From Halorubrum distributum JCM 10118 (GTDB lineage: Archaea; Halobacteriota; Halobacteria; Halobacteriales; Haloferacaceae), in the NCBI RefSeq assembly GCF_000337335.1, contig NZ_AOJN01000058.1, forward strand, positions 1 through 41,327: DNA of 41,327 nt. The letters are read 5' to 3'. The position numbers and the translations under genes are program-made. Below are positions 24,520 through 33,381 of the stretch, piece after piece. How positions within the stretch are numbered: position 1 is the stretch's first letter; each line of letters begins with the position of its first letter. The notes under the pieces were generated by a model. That model saw only the letters and a list, made by a program, of their open reading frames with translations, had not been told where the DNA came from and did not search any database.

Positions 24520-26322
24520 CTATCGGGAGCGGAGTCGGCTGCGGAGCCGAGAGATCGCCCGGCTCACCCGGCCGCGCTGCCAGACCAAGGCGCCGCCGAC
24601 CGCGACGACGCCGAGCAGGGCGACGATCCCGAGCGGCGAGGTGAGGGCCCCGCTGTCGTCGTCGGTCGTCACCTCGACCGGGAGCCGGTAGGTGTCCGAG
24701 AGCTGTTCGTCGCCGTCGGCGTCGTCGTACCGGAAGTCGACCGCGGCCGCGTACGTCTTCGGCGTCGCGCCGCCGTCGACCGCCACCTCGAAGCTGACCG
24801 TTCGCTCCTCACCCGGGTCGAGCGAGGTGACGAACGCCTCGTCGTCGGACGAGGAGAGCGGCGAGTCGACGAACAGCTTCGCCTGGACGTTCGAGATCGG
24901 CTCGGGCCCGGTGTTGCGGACGACCGCGTCGTACCGGACCGTCGACCCCGGGGTCACCGACGACGGGTCGGTCGCGTTCGGCTCGGCGGGCGACACCGCG
25001 AACACGTCCGCCTCGGGCGCGACGTCGACGACGACGTCGAGCGTGTCGGAGACGATGATATCGCCGGCCGACCCGGTGGAGACGAGCGAGACGGTCCCGT
25101 TGTCGCCCTCGCTCGCGCTCACGCCCTCCTCGGTGCCGAGCCCGCGGTAGCGGACCGCCACGTTGACCGTCCGCTCGCCGGGGTTCGCGTCCGTGCGGAG
25201 GCCGGCGTCGAAGGTCGCGGTCGCGGTCTCGCCGACCGCGAGGTCGCCGACCGTGTCTCGCGTCGAGCGCGGGACGATGTTCGGGTCGGACTGGACCGTC
25301 TCCTGCCCGACACCCTCGGGCGCGGGCGCCTCGTTACTGAAGACGACGACCGCGTTCTCGATGTCGCGAGGGCCGCGGTTGCGCACCTCGACGGTGAAGG
25401 AGCCGTCCTCGCCGACGCGCAGCGTGCTGTTCAGGCCCTCCGCGGAGAACGCCTGCCGCGAGAGGGGCGTCACGCCGGTCCGGACCGTCCGCGCGGCCGC
25501 GTTCGCGCGCTCCGCGTCGCGGTAGTCGACCTCGAACTCCAGCGTCGACGCCCGCGCCGTCGCCTGGCCGGCGGCGGCCAGTCGGTAGGTGAACGTGCGG
25601 TTCTCGCCCGGTTCCCACGCGCCGACGTACGTCTCGGTCGTGCCCGCGTCGGTCGCAAACGTGAGGTCGGGGTCGATCGGGTTCGCCGCCACGCTGGCCT
25701 CGTAGGCGGTCTCGTTCCGGACGTTCCGCAGCGTCACGTCGACGATCCCGTCGTCGGCGGCCTGGACGACGCCGTCGACGTCGACGACCGCGAACTGGGC
25801 GCGGTCGGTGATCTCCACGGAGACGTACACGGTCTCCGTCACGATCTCCTCGTCGCGGACGGTGGAGCCGTCGTCGACCTCTGCGCTCTCGACGTTGCGG
25901 TACTCCAGTCGGATCGGAACGCGGTAGACGCCCGGCTCGGCGTCTTTGTCGGGGACCACGGTGAACTCGATCGGTCCGGTGACGCCGCGCGCGACGTCGC
26001 CGACCGTCTGCTCGCCGGTCCGCACGTCGAAGGGGACCTCGCGGTTGGCCGCGTCGCCGGTGAGGATCCGCGCCGTGGTCTCGTGGGCGGTCACCACCTC
26101 GCTCTCGAGGTTGTCCGCCCCCTGCGCGTCGACGTCGCCGCGGTTGTTCAGGTTCACCTGGAGCGTCGACTCCTCGCCGGGGACGAACGCCGTCTCCGGC
26201 GCGAACGCTTCGATGTCGGGGTCGCCGCGCACCGTGTCGTTGGCCGTCTGCGCGACCACCGTCCCGGTCGCGAGGAGAGACGCGACGAGAACGAGGACGG
26301 CGACCGTCCGGATTCGACTCAT
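24520..26322 (-). CDS. Secreted COG1361-type S-layer-like protein
   Basis: The 600-residue protein opens with a Sec signal peptide (TVAVLVLVASLLATGTVVAQ). The rest is three or more repeats of a CARDB/NEW3-like beta-sandwich. Each has a strand V-x-x-x-V-x-N-x-G (for example LQVNLNNRGDVDAQG, FTVEVRNRGPRDIENAVV, YDAVVRNTGPEPISNVQAK) and a later PG-E-R-T-V/F stretch. It ends in one membrane helix (PLGIVALLGVVAVGGALVW) and a basic tail. It is therefore anchored with its domains outside. COG1361 proteins are commonly encoded next to MMPL transporters in haloarchaea (family knowledge), and here the stop is followed at once by the transporter ATG. It may assist export or organise the cell surface. 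Confidence 0.88.
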   Translation of the reverse strand: MSRIRTVAVLVLVASLLATGTVVAQTANDTVRGDPDIEAFAPETAFVPGEESTLQVNLNNRGDVDAQGADNLESEVVTAHETTARILTGDAANREVPFDVRTGEQTVGDVARGVTGPIEFTVVPDKDAEPGVYRVPIRLEYRNVESAEVDDGSTVRDEEIVTETVYVSVEITDRAQFAVVDVDGVVQAADDGIVDVTLRNVRNETAYEASVAANPIDPDLTFATDAGTTETYVGAWEPGENRTFTYRLAAAGQATARASTLEFEVDYRDAERANAAARTVRTGVTPLSRQAFSAEGLNSTLRVGEDGSFTVEVRNRGPRDIENAVVVFSNEAPAPEGVGQETVQSDPNIVPRSTRDTVGDLAVGETATATFDAGLRTDANPGERTVNVAVRYRGLGTEEGVSASEGDNGTVSLVSTGSAGDIIVSDTLDVVVDVAPEADVFAVSPAEPNATDPSSVTPGSTVRYDAVVRNTGPEPISNVQAKLFVDSPLSSSDDEAFVTSLDPGEERTVSFEVAVDGGATPKTYAAAVDFRYDDADGDEQLSDTYRLPVEVTTDDDSGALTSPLGIVALLGVVAVGGALVWQRGRVSRAISRLRSRLRSR

Positions 26323-26542
26323 GTAACTGCGAACGAGTTGGAGACTGCGACGTAATACCCTTCGGGAACCCGAGACAACAACGTGTCTGTTTCTGTATAT
26401 GTATTGCCGAAGGAATCGACACGAGCGCCCGAGTAGAATTTCGATTTCCTCCGGTTTTCGACGGTTTCAGTCGGATTCGAGCCGAACCGGACGTGCGAAC
26501 GCCTGCCGGTTCGCAAAACCTGCCGGCGTTGTCCGCGCGTTC

Positions 26543-26551
26543 TTTTATATA
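26543..26551 (+). promoter_or_regulatory. TATA box of the TrmB-family gene
   Basis: TTTTATATA predicts a transcription start near 26574. This leaves a leader of about 30 bases before ATG 26606, in which the 18-base inverted repeat lies. It also argues against the far-upstream start at 26399. Confidence 0.6.
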
Positions 26552-26578
26552 GCTATGCGGTGGAGAGCGCCGACGCTT

Positions 26579-26596
26579 TGTGGGGGCGTCCCCACA
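26579..26596. promoter_or_regulatory. Inverted repeat, candidate operator of the TrmB-family gene
   Basis: TGTGGGG and CCCCACA are perfect 7-base inverted arms around a 4-base spacer. The element lies just after the predicted transcription start and 9 bases before the start codon. It could be bound by the TrmB-family protein itself, or fold into an RNA hairpin. The divergent COG1361-MMPL operon starts about 260 bases to the left. Confidence 0.4.
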
Positions 26597-26605
26597 CGGG
26601 CGCAC

Positions 26606-27412
26606 ATGGAGTCGCTCCGCGACCTCGGCCTGTCGAGCTACGAGGACCGGGCGTACCGCGCGCTGCTCGCGCTGGGCACCGGGACCGCCGCGGCCGCCGC
26701 CGAGGAGAGCGGCGTGCCGAAGGGCCGGATCTACGACGCGCTCGGCGGCCTGGAGTCGCGCGGGCTGGTCCGCGTCCAGACCGACCGCGAGCCGAAGCGG
26801 TACGCGCCCGTCGAGCCCGCGGTCGCCGTCGACCGACTCGTCGAAGCGAAGCGGCGGGAGCTGCGGGGGCGGATCGAGACGTACGAGTCGGGCAAGTCGG
26901 AGCTGATCGACCGGCTGGCCGACGCCGAGGCGACCGACGACGAGTTCTGGACCGCCGCGGTCGGCGCCGACGACTCGCTCGAGCTCCTCTTCGAGCGGAT
27001 CGACGCGGCCGAGGAGTCGATCGTCGTCGTCGCCACCGACGTCTCCGCGCAGTTCGACGTCGACCGCGAGGGGCCGGAGCTGCTCGACCGCCTCCTCGCG
27101 GCGATCCGGAGCGGCGTCGACATCTCCGTGCTGCTCTCGCCGGGCGTGTTCGACGACGCCCGCGCCGCGGTCGACGAGGACCGCGCGACGCTGACGGTCG
27201 CGCAGGGGCCGTTCGAGCTCCGCATCACCGAGGACGCGTACGGCAACTTCTACCTCATCGACGGCGAGGAGGTGTGCCTGGAGGTCGCCGACCCGCTCGC
27301 GCCCGACCGGCTGTTCGGCATGCTCGACCTGCGCGACCGCGGGTTCGCCGCCCGCGTCCGCGACGGCTTCGAGGCCGCGTGGGCCGAGGGCATCGTCGTC
27401 GACGAGGTGTAG
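26606..27412 (+). CDS. TrmB-family transcriptional regulator
   Basis: The protein has 268 residues from ATG 26606, which I chose because the TATA box and leader fit it and because the TrmB helix starts at once (MESLRDLGLSSYEDRAYRAL). The N-terminal winged helix (about 1-75) contains ESGVPKGRIYDALGGLESRG as the recognition part and V-R-V-Q-T-D-R-E-P-K-R-Y as the wing. A helical linker follows. The C-terminal half (about 110-265) is the phospholipase-D-like TrmB effector domain, with SIVVVATDVSAQFD and VDISVLLSPGVFDD. TrmB proteins bind sugars or other small ligands (family knowledge). The ligand here is unknown. It is divergent from the COG1361-MMPL operon and may control it. Confidence 0.88.
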   Translation: MESLRDLGLSSYEDRAYRALLALGTGTAAAAAEESGVPKGRIYDALGGLESRGLVRVQTDREPKRYAPVEPAVAVDRLVEAKRRELRGRIETYESGKSELIDRLADAEATDDEFWTAAVGADDSLELLFERIDAAEESIVVVATDVSAQFDVDREGPELLDRLLAAIRSGVDISVLLSPGVFDDARAAVDEDRATLTVAQGPFELRITEDAYGNFYLIDGEEVCLEVADPLAPDRLFGMLDLRDRGFAARVRDGFEAAWAEGIVVDEV

Positions 27413-27574
27413 CCACCGCGGGAACAGCCTCTCGCGGGCCGCGAGCGGGCCGCGGGCTGCGACGGCCACGCCGGGGGCGGATCTGGCGGGCAGCCGTGCG
27501 CTCGATTATCGATATTGATTCGGAGGGCGCGCAGTTTTATCACCTCGCGATCGTACGCCCGAGCAGAATCAAGA

Positions 27575-29317
27575 GTGACCCTCCGGCCATCCGACACGGC
27601 GGCGCCGGGGCGCGGCGCCGACGAGGGTGACGTCCCCGAGACCGACGCCCCCGAGACCGACGCCCCCGAGACCGACGATCACCCCGCGGCCGGCGCGGCG
27701 ACCGACGACGCGGAGCGACCGGCTCACTCGGAGGAATCCGAGGCCGGAGCCGCGTCGTGCGCGCCAGCGGACTCCGACCGGGCGTCGGGCGACGTCGACG
27801 CGACGCCCGCGGAGGGGTGGGCGCGCCCGGTCGAGCCCGACCGCTTCCTGCTCGCCGTCGCCGTGGACGGCGAGGTGTTGTTCGCCGGGCCGTCGGTGCC
27901 CGACGTCGTCGGCGTCGAGCGCGACGGGCTCGTCGGGAGCGACCTCATCGACCGCGTCCACCCGAGCGACCGCGATCCGGTCGCCGACGCGCTGTCCGCG
28001 GTCGCGACGAGCCGGACGGTCACCCACCGCATCCGCCGCGCGAGCGGGGGGTACGCGTGGGTCGAGTCCGTCGTCGACGAGGAGCTCGCCCCGCAGTTCG
28101 GCGGCCGGATCGTCACGGTCCGGCGGGTCGACGCGGACCGAACCTTCCCGGAGCGCTACCGCGCCTTCCTCGAGTACGGCAGCGACCTCGTCACTGTCGT
28201 CGACGGCGACGGCCTCATCGTCTACGAGAGCCCTTCCGTCGAGGAGATGCTCGGCTACGAGCAGGGGTCGACCGTCGGGCGCTCCCCGCTCGGCTACGTC
28301 CACCCGGACGACCGCGACCGGGTGACCGAGCGGTTCTACCGCGCGCTCAGCGAGCCCGACGCGGCGCCCACGCTGGAGTACCGCTACCGCACCGCCGACG
28401 GCGACTGGGTCTGGCTGGAGTCGCGGACCCGCTCGCTGCCGGCCGACAGCCCCGTCGGCGAACTGCTCATCAACTCGCGCGACGTCAGCGAGCGGAAGGC
28501 GCGCGAGCGGCGCCTCACCGACCGCAACGAGCGGCTCGACCGCTTCGCGAGCATCGTCTCGCACGACCTGCGGAACCCGCTGTCGGTGATCCGCGGCTCC
28601 ATCGAGATGGCGCGGCTGCGCGGCGAGACGGAGCCGCTCGAACGCGGCGAGCGCGCCGTCGACCGGATCGACCAGCTCGTCTCGGAGCTGCTCACCCTCG
28701 CGCGGCAGGGAACCGGGATGGACGAGCCCACGGAGTTCGACCTCGCGAGCGTCGCCCGCGACGCCTGGGAGACCGCCGCCGAGGGCGACGACGCGGAACT
28801 GGTCGTCGCCGGCGACGCGCGGGTGTACGGCGACCGCGGCCGGATGCGACAGGCCCTCGAGAACCTCTTCCGCAACGCGACGGAACACGCGACGCCGGAC
28901 GCGGCCGAGGCGAGCGGGAACGAGTCCGACGGCGACCCGGCGGGCGACGACGCGTCCGACGGCGACCCGGCGGGCGACGGCGACGGCGCGTCCGACGACG
29001 ACCTCACCGTCCTCGTCACCGCCACCGACGAGGGGTTCCTCGTCGCCGACGACGGGAGGGGGATCGACCCCGATCACCGGGAGTCGGTGTTCGAGTCGGG
29101 GTTCACCACCCGCGCGGACGGGACGGGGTACGGGCTCGATATCGTCCGCGAGGTCGTCGAGTCGCACGGGTGGCGCGTGGAGCTGCGAGCGCCCGCGGAC
29201 GACCCCATCGGCCTCCCTGACGGGCGGCGGCTCCGGCCGCCGGACGGCGCCTGCTTCGAGGTGTGTGCCCCCGACCCCGCCGACGCCGACCCGGACGAGC
29301 CCTGGATCGACGCGTGA
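27575..29317 (+). CDS. PAS-domain histidine kinase
   Basis: The protein begins at GTG 27575 (about 580 residues). A TATA-like TTTTAT at 27535-27540 lies before it, so I reject the TTG at 27515. An acidic low-complexity N-terminus is followed by a PAS-like region (about 75-180) and a clear PAS/PAC domain (about 190-310, with YESPSVEEMLGYEQG and EYRYRTADGDWVWLESR). The HisKA motif is IVSHDLRNPLSVI. The HATPase_c domain has NLFRNATEHA (N box), VADDGRGIDPD (G1) and GTGYGLDIVREVVESHG (G2). No membrane helix is seen, so it is a cytosolic sensor. A 30-base tandem repeat adds a disordered acidic loop between the N box and the G1 strand. No response regulator is nearby. Confidence 0.9.
   Translation: MTLRPSDTAAPGRGADEGDVPETDAPETDAPETDDHPAAGAATDDAERPAHSEESEAGAASCAPADSDRASGDVDATPAEGWARPVEPDRFLLAVAVDGEVLFAGPSVPDVVGVERDGLVGSDLIDRVHPSDRDPVADALSAVATSRTVTHRIRRASGGYAWVESVVDEELAPQFGGRIVTVRRVDADRTFPERYRAFLEYGSDLVTVVDGDGLIVYESPSVEEMLGYEQGSTVGRSPLGYVHPDDRDRVTERFYRALSEPDAAPTLEYRYRTADGDWVWLESRTRSLPADSPVGELLINSRDVSERKARERRLTDRNERLDRFASIVSHDLRNPLSVIRGSIEMARLRGETEPLERGERAVDRIDQLVSELLTLARQGTGMDEPTEFDLASVARDAWETAAEGDDAELVVAGDARVYGDRGRMRQALENLFRNATEHATPDAAEASGNESDGDPAGDDASDGDPAGDGDGASDDDLTVLVTATDEGFLVADDGRGIDPDHRESVFESGFTTRADGTGYGLDIVREVVESHGWRVELRAPADDPIGLPDGRRLRPPDGACFEVCAPDPADADPDEPWIDA
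27635..27676 (+). repeat. Three 15-base tandem units encoding PETDA
   Basis: The unit CCCGAGACCGACGCC is repeated about three times in the N-terminal acidic tail of the histidine kinase gene and gives Pro-Glu-Thr-Asp-Ala repeats. It is a simple in-frame repeat, likely variable in copy number. Confidence 0.75.
28925..28984 (+). repeat. Two 30-base tandem units inside the kinase ATPase domain
   Basis: A 30-base unit beginning TCCGACGGCGACCCGGCGGG occurs at 28925 and again at 28955 with one or two changes. It encodes S-D-G-D-P-A-G-D-D-A and a near copy, an acidic loop between the N box and the G1 motif. Confidence 0.75.
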
Positions 29318-29332
29318 GGGAAACCCGGCGCG

Positions 29333-29338
29333 TTTATT
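29333..29338 (+). promoter_or_regulatory. TATA box deciding the GTG start of the GNAT gene
   Basis: TTTATT is centred about 26 bases before GTG 29362. This is the spacing for a leaderless mRNA and supports GTG 29362 over the longer open frame from 29263. Confidence 0.55.
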
Positions 29339-29361
29339 CCCCGCGGCCCGCAACTCCGGGC

Positions 29362-29931
29362 GTGAGCGTCGCCGACGTCACGATCCGGCGGGCGGAGCGC
29401 GCCGACCTCCTCGCGGTGGTCCGGATCGAGCGCGCCTGCTTCTCGGACCCGTGGCCGCACGACGCCTTCGAGCGGCTGCTCGACGAGCCGGCGTTCCTCG
29501 TCGCCGAGCGGGCGGGCGCGGTCGTCGGGTTCGTCGTCGCCGACCGGACGCCGAACCACGGCCGCGACATCGGCCACATCAAGGACCTGGCCGTCCACCC
29601 CGACGCCCGCGGCGAGGGGATCGGCCGGACCCTCCTCCGGTCCGCGCTGGCCCGGCTCCGCGCGACCGGCGTGGCGGTGGCCCGCCTGGAGGTGCGCGAG
29701 GGGAACGACCCCGCGCGGTCGCTGTACGCCGACGAGGGGTTCGATCCGATCCGGCGGGTCGGCGGCTACTACCGCGACGGCGAGGACGCGCTCGTGCTCG
29801 TCGTCGACCTCGCGGCGTGGGCCGAGGGGGAGGCGGGGGACGGTCGCGGCGGGCCTGGCGCGGACGGCGACGCGTCGGGGACGGACGGCGACGCGTCGGG
29901 GATGGACGGCGACGACGAAGCGGAGCGGTAA
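29362..29931 (+). CDS. rimI: RimI-type GNAT N-acetyltransferase
   Basis: From GTG 29362 the protein has 189 residues. The GNAT fold is clear. ADVTIRRAERADLLAVVRIE is the N-terminal strand and helix, with RACFSDPWPHDAFERLL as typical RimI sequence. HIKDLAVHPDARGEGIGRTLL carries the acetyl-CoA-binding R-G-x-G-x-G/A motif (ARGEGIG). LEVREGNDPARSLYADEGF and RVGGYYRDGEDALVLVVDL complete the domain (about residue 155). In archaea RimI homologues act as N-terminal protein acetyltransferases (family knowledge). The last 35 residues are an acidic tail of repeated D-G-D-A-S-G units, probably disordered. It starts 44 bases after the kinase stop but has its own TATA box. Confidence 0.88.
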   Translation: MSVADVTIRRAERADLLAVVRIERACFSDPWPHDAFERLLDEPAFLVAERAGAVVGFVVADRTPNHGRDIGHIKDLAVHPDARGEGIGRTLLRSALARLRATGVAVARLEVREGNDPARSLYADEGFDPIRRVGGYYRDGEDALVLVVDLAAWAEGEAGDGRGGPGADGDASGTDGDASGMDGDDEAER

Positions 29932-30004
29932 CGTTCCGCACGCCTATCGGCCCGGCGCGCGGGGTTTGCCAAGGCTTAGTGTGCGCGAGGCCGACCCGAT
30001 CGGT

Positions 30005-31804
30005 ATGAGTTCGGTTCCCGAGCGGTCCGAGATCGACGCCGAGTACAAGTGGGACCTCGACGGCATCTACGCCGACGACGAGGCGTGGGAGTCGGCCTAC
30101 GAGGAGGTGTCCGGACGGATCGACGAGCTGGCCGCCTACGAGGGGTGCGCGACCGAGGACGCCGCCACGCTCCTCGAACTGCTCGAACTGCGCGAGGAGA
30201 TCTTCCGCGAGCTCCAGCAGGTGATGACCTACGCCCGCCTGCGCAGCGCCGAGGACACGCGGAACCAGGAGTACCAGGCGATGTCCGCGCGGGCGTCCTC
30301 GCTCGGCTCCGAGGCGTCGAGCGCGGTCTCGTACCTCGAACCGGAGATCCAGTCGCTGACGGAGTCCGACGTGGAGGCCTTCCTCGACGACGAGCCCGCG
30401 CTCGCCGAGTACGAGCACTACCTCGACGACGTCCTGCGGAAGAAGCCGCACACGCGGTCGAGCGAGATCGAGGAGGTGCTGGCGGACCTCTCGGAGGTCA
30501 CCGACGCGCCGAGCGAGATCTACTCGATGCTGACGAACGCGGACATGACCTACGGCGTCGTCGAGGACCCCGACGGCGAGGACGTGGAGATCACGCAGTC
30601 GAACTTCACGAAGCTCCAGACGAACCCGGACCGCGAGTTCCGCGAGCGCGTCCACGAGACGTTCTACGACGAGTGGGCGGACGTGCGCAACACGGTCGGC
30701 ACCTCCTTGGAGAAGGCCGTCCGCGAGCACGTCACGAGCGCCGAGATCCGGGACTACGACTCGGCGCGCGCCGCCGCGCTCGACGACTCGAACGTCCCCG
30801 TCGAGGTGTACGACACCCTCGTCGAGGCGGTCGACGACAACCTCGACGTGCTCCACCGCCACGCGGAGCTGAAGGAGGCGGCGCTCGGCGTCGACCAGCT
30901 CCAGAGCCACGACCTCTACATGTCGCTGACGGGCGACCAGGGGCCGGACGTGGAGTACGAGCAGGCCCGTGAGTGGGTGATCGAGGCGGTCGCGCCGCTC
31001 GGCGACGCCTATCAGGAGCGGCTGGCCGAGGGGCTCGACTCGCGGTGGGTCGACGTGTACGAGAACCGCGGGAAGCGCTCGGGCGCGTTCTCCTCCGGGA
31101 CCTACGACACCCAGCCGTACATCATGATGAACTACCAGGACGACATCTCTTCGATGTACACGCTCGCCCACGAGCTCGGCCACTCGATGCACTCGGAGCT
31201 GGCCGGCGACGCTCAGCCGTGGCACGACGCGAGCTACGAGATCTTCGTCGCGGAGATCGCCTCCACCGTCAACGAGACGCTGCTCACCCACCACCTGCTC
31301 GACACCGTCGAGGACGACGAGCTCCGCACCCACGTCCTCGACGAGTACCTCGAACGCTTCCGCTCGACGCTGTTCCGACAGACGATGTTCGCGACGTTCG
31401 AACAGCAGATCCACGAGCGCGTGGAGGCCGGCGACGCCCTCACGCCCGACGCGTTCGACGAGATGTACGGCGACCTGAAGGGTGACTACTACGCGCCCGC
31501 CGAGCTGACGGGCGGTATCGAGCGCGAGTGGCAGCGGATTCCCCACTTCTACTACGACTTCTACGTCTACCAGTACGCGACGGGCATCTCCGCCGCGGCC
31601 GCCATCGTCGAGCGGATCCTCGACGAGGGCGACTCCGCCGCCGCCGACTACCGCGAGATGCTGAAGGCGGGCGGCGCCGAGTACCCCCTCGACGTCGTCG
31701 AGCTCGCCGGCATCGACATGGCCTCGCCCGACCCGATCGAGTCCGCCGTCGGCGTCTACGACGACTACCTCGACGAGATCGCGGCGCTACTCGATCTGGA
31801 GTAA
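30005..31804 (+). CDS. pepF: Oligoendopeptidase F (M3 metallopeptidase)
   Basis: The 599-residue length and sequence fit the M3B oligoendopeptidase F family. The zinc motif LAHELGHSMHSELAG lies near residues 387-401 (H-E-L-G-H). The preceding GAFSSGTYDTQPYIMMNY and the later FVAEIASTVNETLL (third ligand Glu) and YPxxxFYYDFYVYQYATG region are also characteristic. The N-terminal half is helical (for example LREEIFRELQQVMTYARLRS). It is a cytosolic enzyme that trims short peptides. I chose ATG 30005 because the preceding frame (29966) has no protein character and a TTAGT-type AT element lies about 29 bases upstream. It follows the acetyltransferase gene but is probably transcribed by itself. Confidence 0.92.
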   Translation: MSSVPERSEIDAEYKWDLDGIYADDEAWESAYEEVSGRIDELAAYEGCATEDAATLLELLELREEIFRELQQVMTYARLRSAEDTRNQEYQAMSARASSLGSEASSAVSYLEPEIQSLTESDVEAFLDDEPALAEYEHYLDDVLRKKPHTRSSEIEEVLADLSEVTDAPSEIYSMLTNADMTYGVVEDPDGEDVEITQSNFTKLQTNPDREFRERVHETFYDEWADVRNTVGTSLEKAVREHVTSAEIRDYDSARAAALDDSNVPVEVYDTLVEAVDDNLDVLHRHAELKEAALGVDQLQSHDLYMSLTGDQGPDVEYEQAREWVIEAVAPLGDAYQERLAEGLDSRWVDVYENRGKRSGAFSSGTYDTQPYIMMNYQDDISSMYTLAHELGHSMHSELAGDAQPWHDASYEIFVAEIASTVNETLLTHHLLDTVEDDELRTHVLDEYLERFRSTLFRQTMFATFEQQIHERVEAGDALTPDAFDEMYGDLKGDYYAPAELTGGIEREWQRIPHFYYDFYVYQYATGISAAAAIVERILDEGDSAAADYREMLKAGGAEYPLDVVELAGIDMASPDPIESAVGVYDDYLDEIAALLDLE

Positions 31805-31840
31805 CGGCGCCGCGAGCCCGCAAACGGGCCACAAAAAGCC

Positions 31841-31847
31841 TATATTT
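31841..31847 (+). promoter_or_regulatory. TATA box before the 160-aa membrane-anchored protein gene
   Basis: TATATTT is centred about 29 bases before ATG 31873, supporting that start. Confidence 0.55.
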
Positions 31848-31872
31848 CGCTCGAAGCTATTTTCCCGGCGCA

Positions 31873-32355
31873 ATGGACCGTCGGCTCCTCGTCGTGCCGG
31901 GCGCCCTCCTCGTCCTCCTCTTCGTCGCGGACGTGAGCGTCTTTCGCTGGCAGGCGTCGCTCCGGGCGGGAACGCCCGCCAGTCCCGGCTCGCACGCCGT
32001 CGTGAACGCCAGCGACCTCTCCGCGAGATGCGCCGACGCCGCCGTCGTCCTCGCGGACGGGAACAACGTCTCGATCCGCGGGTATCGGATCGCACCCGGG
32101 TCCGTCGACCTCCTGTTCGAACGCGCCTCGACCTCCGGAGAGTGGGCCCTGGGCGACGCGAACTGCGCGAACCGGCTCAGCGGGGTCGACAACCTGCGCG
32201 TCGACGGGGAGTCGTACAGGGTCCTCGGCAAGTACTCGCGCGAACGCCTAGACCGGACCCCGCTGGCCGGGCTGGCGAAGCTCGGGTGCGGGCTCGTCGG
32301 CGTCGCGCTGCTCGCGGTCGGCCTCCTCGCGATCGTCCATCGGGAGTCCGAGTGA
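31873..32355 (+). CDS. Hypothetical protein with two terminal membrane helices (160 aa)
   Basis: The protein starts with a signal-anchor-like helix (LLVVPGALLVLLFVADVSVF, residues 5-24) and ends with a second helix (GCGLVGVALLAVGLLAIVH, about 138-156). The roughly 110 residues between are predicted outside the cell and contain two Cys (ARCADAAVV and DANCANRL) that could form a disulfide, with strands NNVSIRGYRIAPGSVDLLFE and NLRVDGESYRVLGKY. I know of no named domain; many haloarchaea encode similar short membrane-anchored proteins. It starts at ATG 31873 by TATA spacing. Confidence 0.68.
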   Translation: MDRRLLVVPGALLVLLFVADVSVFRWQASLRAGTPASPGSHAVVNASDLSARCADAAVVLADGNNVSIRGYRIAPGSVDLLFERASTSGEWALGDANCANRLSGVDNLRVDGESYRVLGKYSRERLDRTPLAGLAKLGCGLVGVALLAVGLLAIVHRESE

Positions 32356-32416
32356 CGACCGCCGCGGGAAGGCGCGACTACCCGTTCGCCGGGAGCCGAC
32401 GCCGCTCACCGTCCGG

Positions 32417-32424
32417 TTTTAATA
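32417..32424 (+). promoter_or_regulatory. TATA box before the 270-aa protein gene
   Basis: TTTTAATA is centred about 28 bases before ATG 32449 and fits a leaderless mRNA. Confidence 0.55.
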
Positions 32425-32448
32425 CCTACCTGTCGCGATCGCGATGGT

Positions 32449-33261
32449 ATGGAGTGGCACGGCCGGTTAGACGACAGAGCGGACATGCTGCGCCGACAGG
32501 CGGTCCGGATTCCGCTCCCCGACACGGAAGCGGAGCGGGACCTCCACGAGAACATGGCGCGAATCGCGGACGCCGGCGAGCGGAAGGGCCGGCTACTCGA
32601 CGATCCGGACGTCCCGCTGACGGAGGTGTACGAGGACGAACTCGACGAGATGCGACGGAGCTTCGAGTACCGCCTCCAGCAGGTCGCCGGCGAGGAGTAC
32701 TACGACGTCGCGATCGCCTATCTCGACGGGGAACGCGACGACTGGATCGGAGCGCTCGCGGCGTACTACCTGGAGTGTTGCTACCGACTACAGGAACGGT
32801 ACACGGTCGACGAACAGGTCTTCTTTCTGCTGATCCTGCGATACCCGGACTGTTTCACGGTGAACCTCAGTTTCCTCAGCGGTGAGATCAGCGGAGACGC
32901 GGTTCGGTACGAGTCCTCCGCGCTCGCGGACGCGGACCTCACGGAGCGCGGTCAGGAGCAGTACTACGCGGACAGCCAGTACTCCCAACACGAGGCCGCG
33001 GAGTACCTCCGCGAGCGCGTCGGCTGTATCCGCGAGGCGTTCCCGGACCCGGACGCGACCTCGGCCGAACGGCGGCAGTACGGTGGATTCATCCATCTCA
33101 CCGGACGGCAGGGGCCGACGTTCGCGGAGCTCCTCGACTCCTGGGCTCCGGACCCGGACCGGTTCGACGAGCCGGCTACCACGCCCGGTATCGTTCCGGA
33201 GGGACCGGAAGCCGAGCGAGCGAAGCGGACTCTCCTCACCGACGCCGAGGTGCTGATCTGA
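32449..33261 (+). CDS. Hypothetical soluble protein (270 aa)
   Basis: The 270-residue acidic protein is largely helical in its first two thirds (EWHGRLDDRADMLRRQAVRI, then NMARIADAGERKGRLLDD and EYRLQQVAGEEYYDVAIAYL). The middle is Tyr- and Cys-rich (ALAAYYLECCYRLQERY), followed by VDEQVFFLLILRYPDCF. No signal peptide, membrane helix or known catalytic motif is seen. It is flanked by its own promoter and by the M29 peptidase gene on the same strand. The start at ATG 32449 is set by the TATA element. No family is assigned. Confidence 0.72.
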   Translation: MEWHGRLDDRADMLRRQAVRIPLPDTEAERDLHENMARIADAGERKGRLLDDPDVPLTEVYEDELDEMRRSFEYRLQQVAGEEYYDVAIAYLDGERDDWIGALAAYYLECCYRLQERYTVDEQVFFLLILRYPDCFTVNLSFLSGEISGDAVRYESSALADADLTERGQEQYYADSQYSQHEAAEYLRERVGCIREAFPDPDATSAERRQYGGFIHLTGRQGPTFAELLDSWAPDPDRFDEPATTPGIVPEGPEAERAKRTLLTDAEVLI

Positions 33262-33381
33262 CGGTCGGGGACAGGTCTCGCCGGTCGGCGGCGACCCGAC
33301 GGACTCGTCGCGGCCCAGCTTGCGGGGACCGGTCCGACCGTCCCGGCACCGATTTACCGCTCCCCCGCGACACGAGTAATC

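Noticed and set aside
23620-26355. A 911-codon plus-strand open frame opposite the transporter genes, and similar long frames opposite 27.5-31.5 kb
   Set aside because: They are antisense shadows in very GC-rich coding DNA: composition is dominated by Arg, Val, Gly and Asp with no domain, while the opposite strand encodes clear families.
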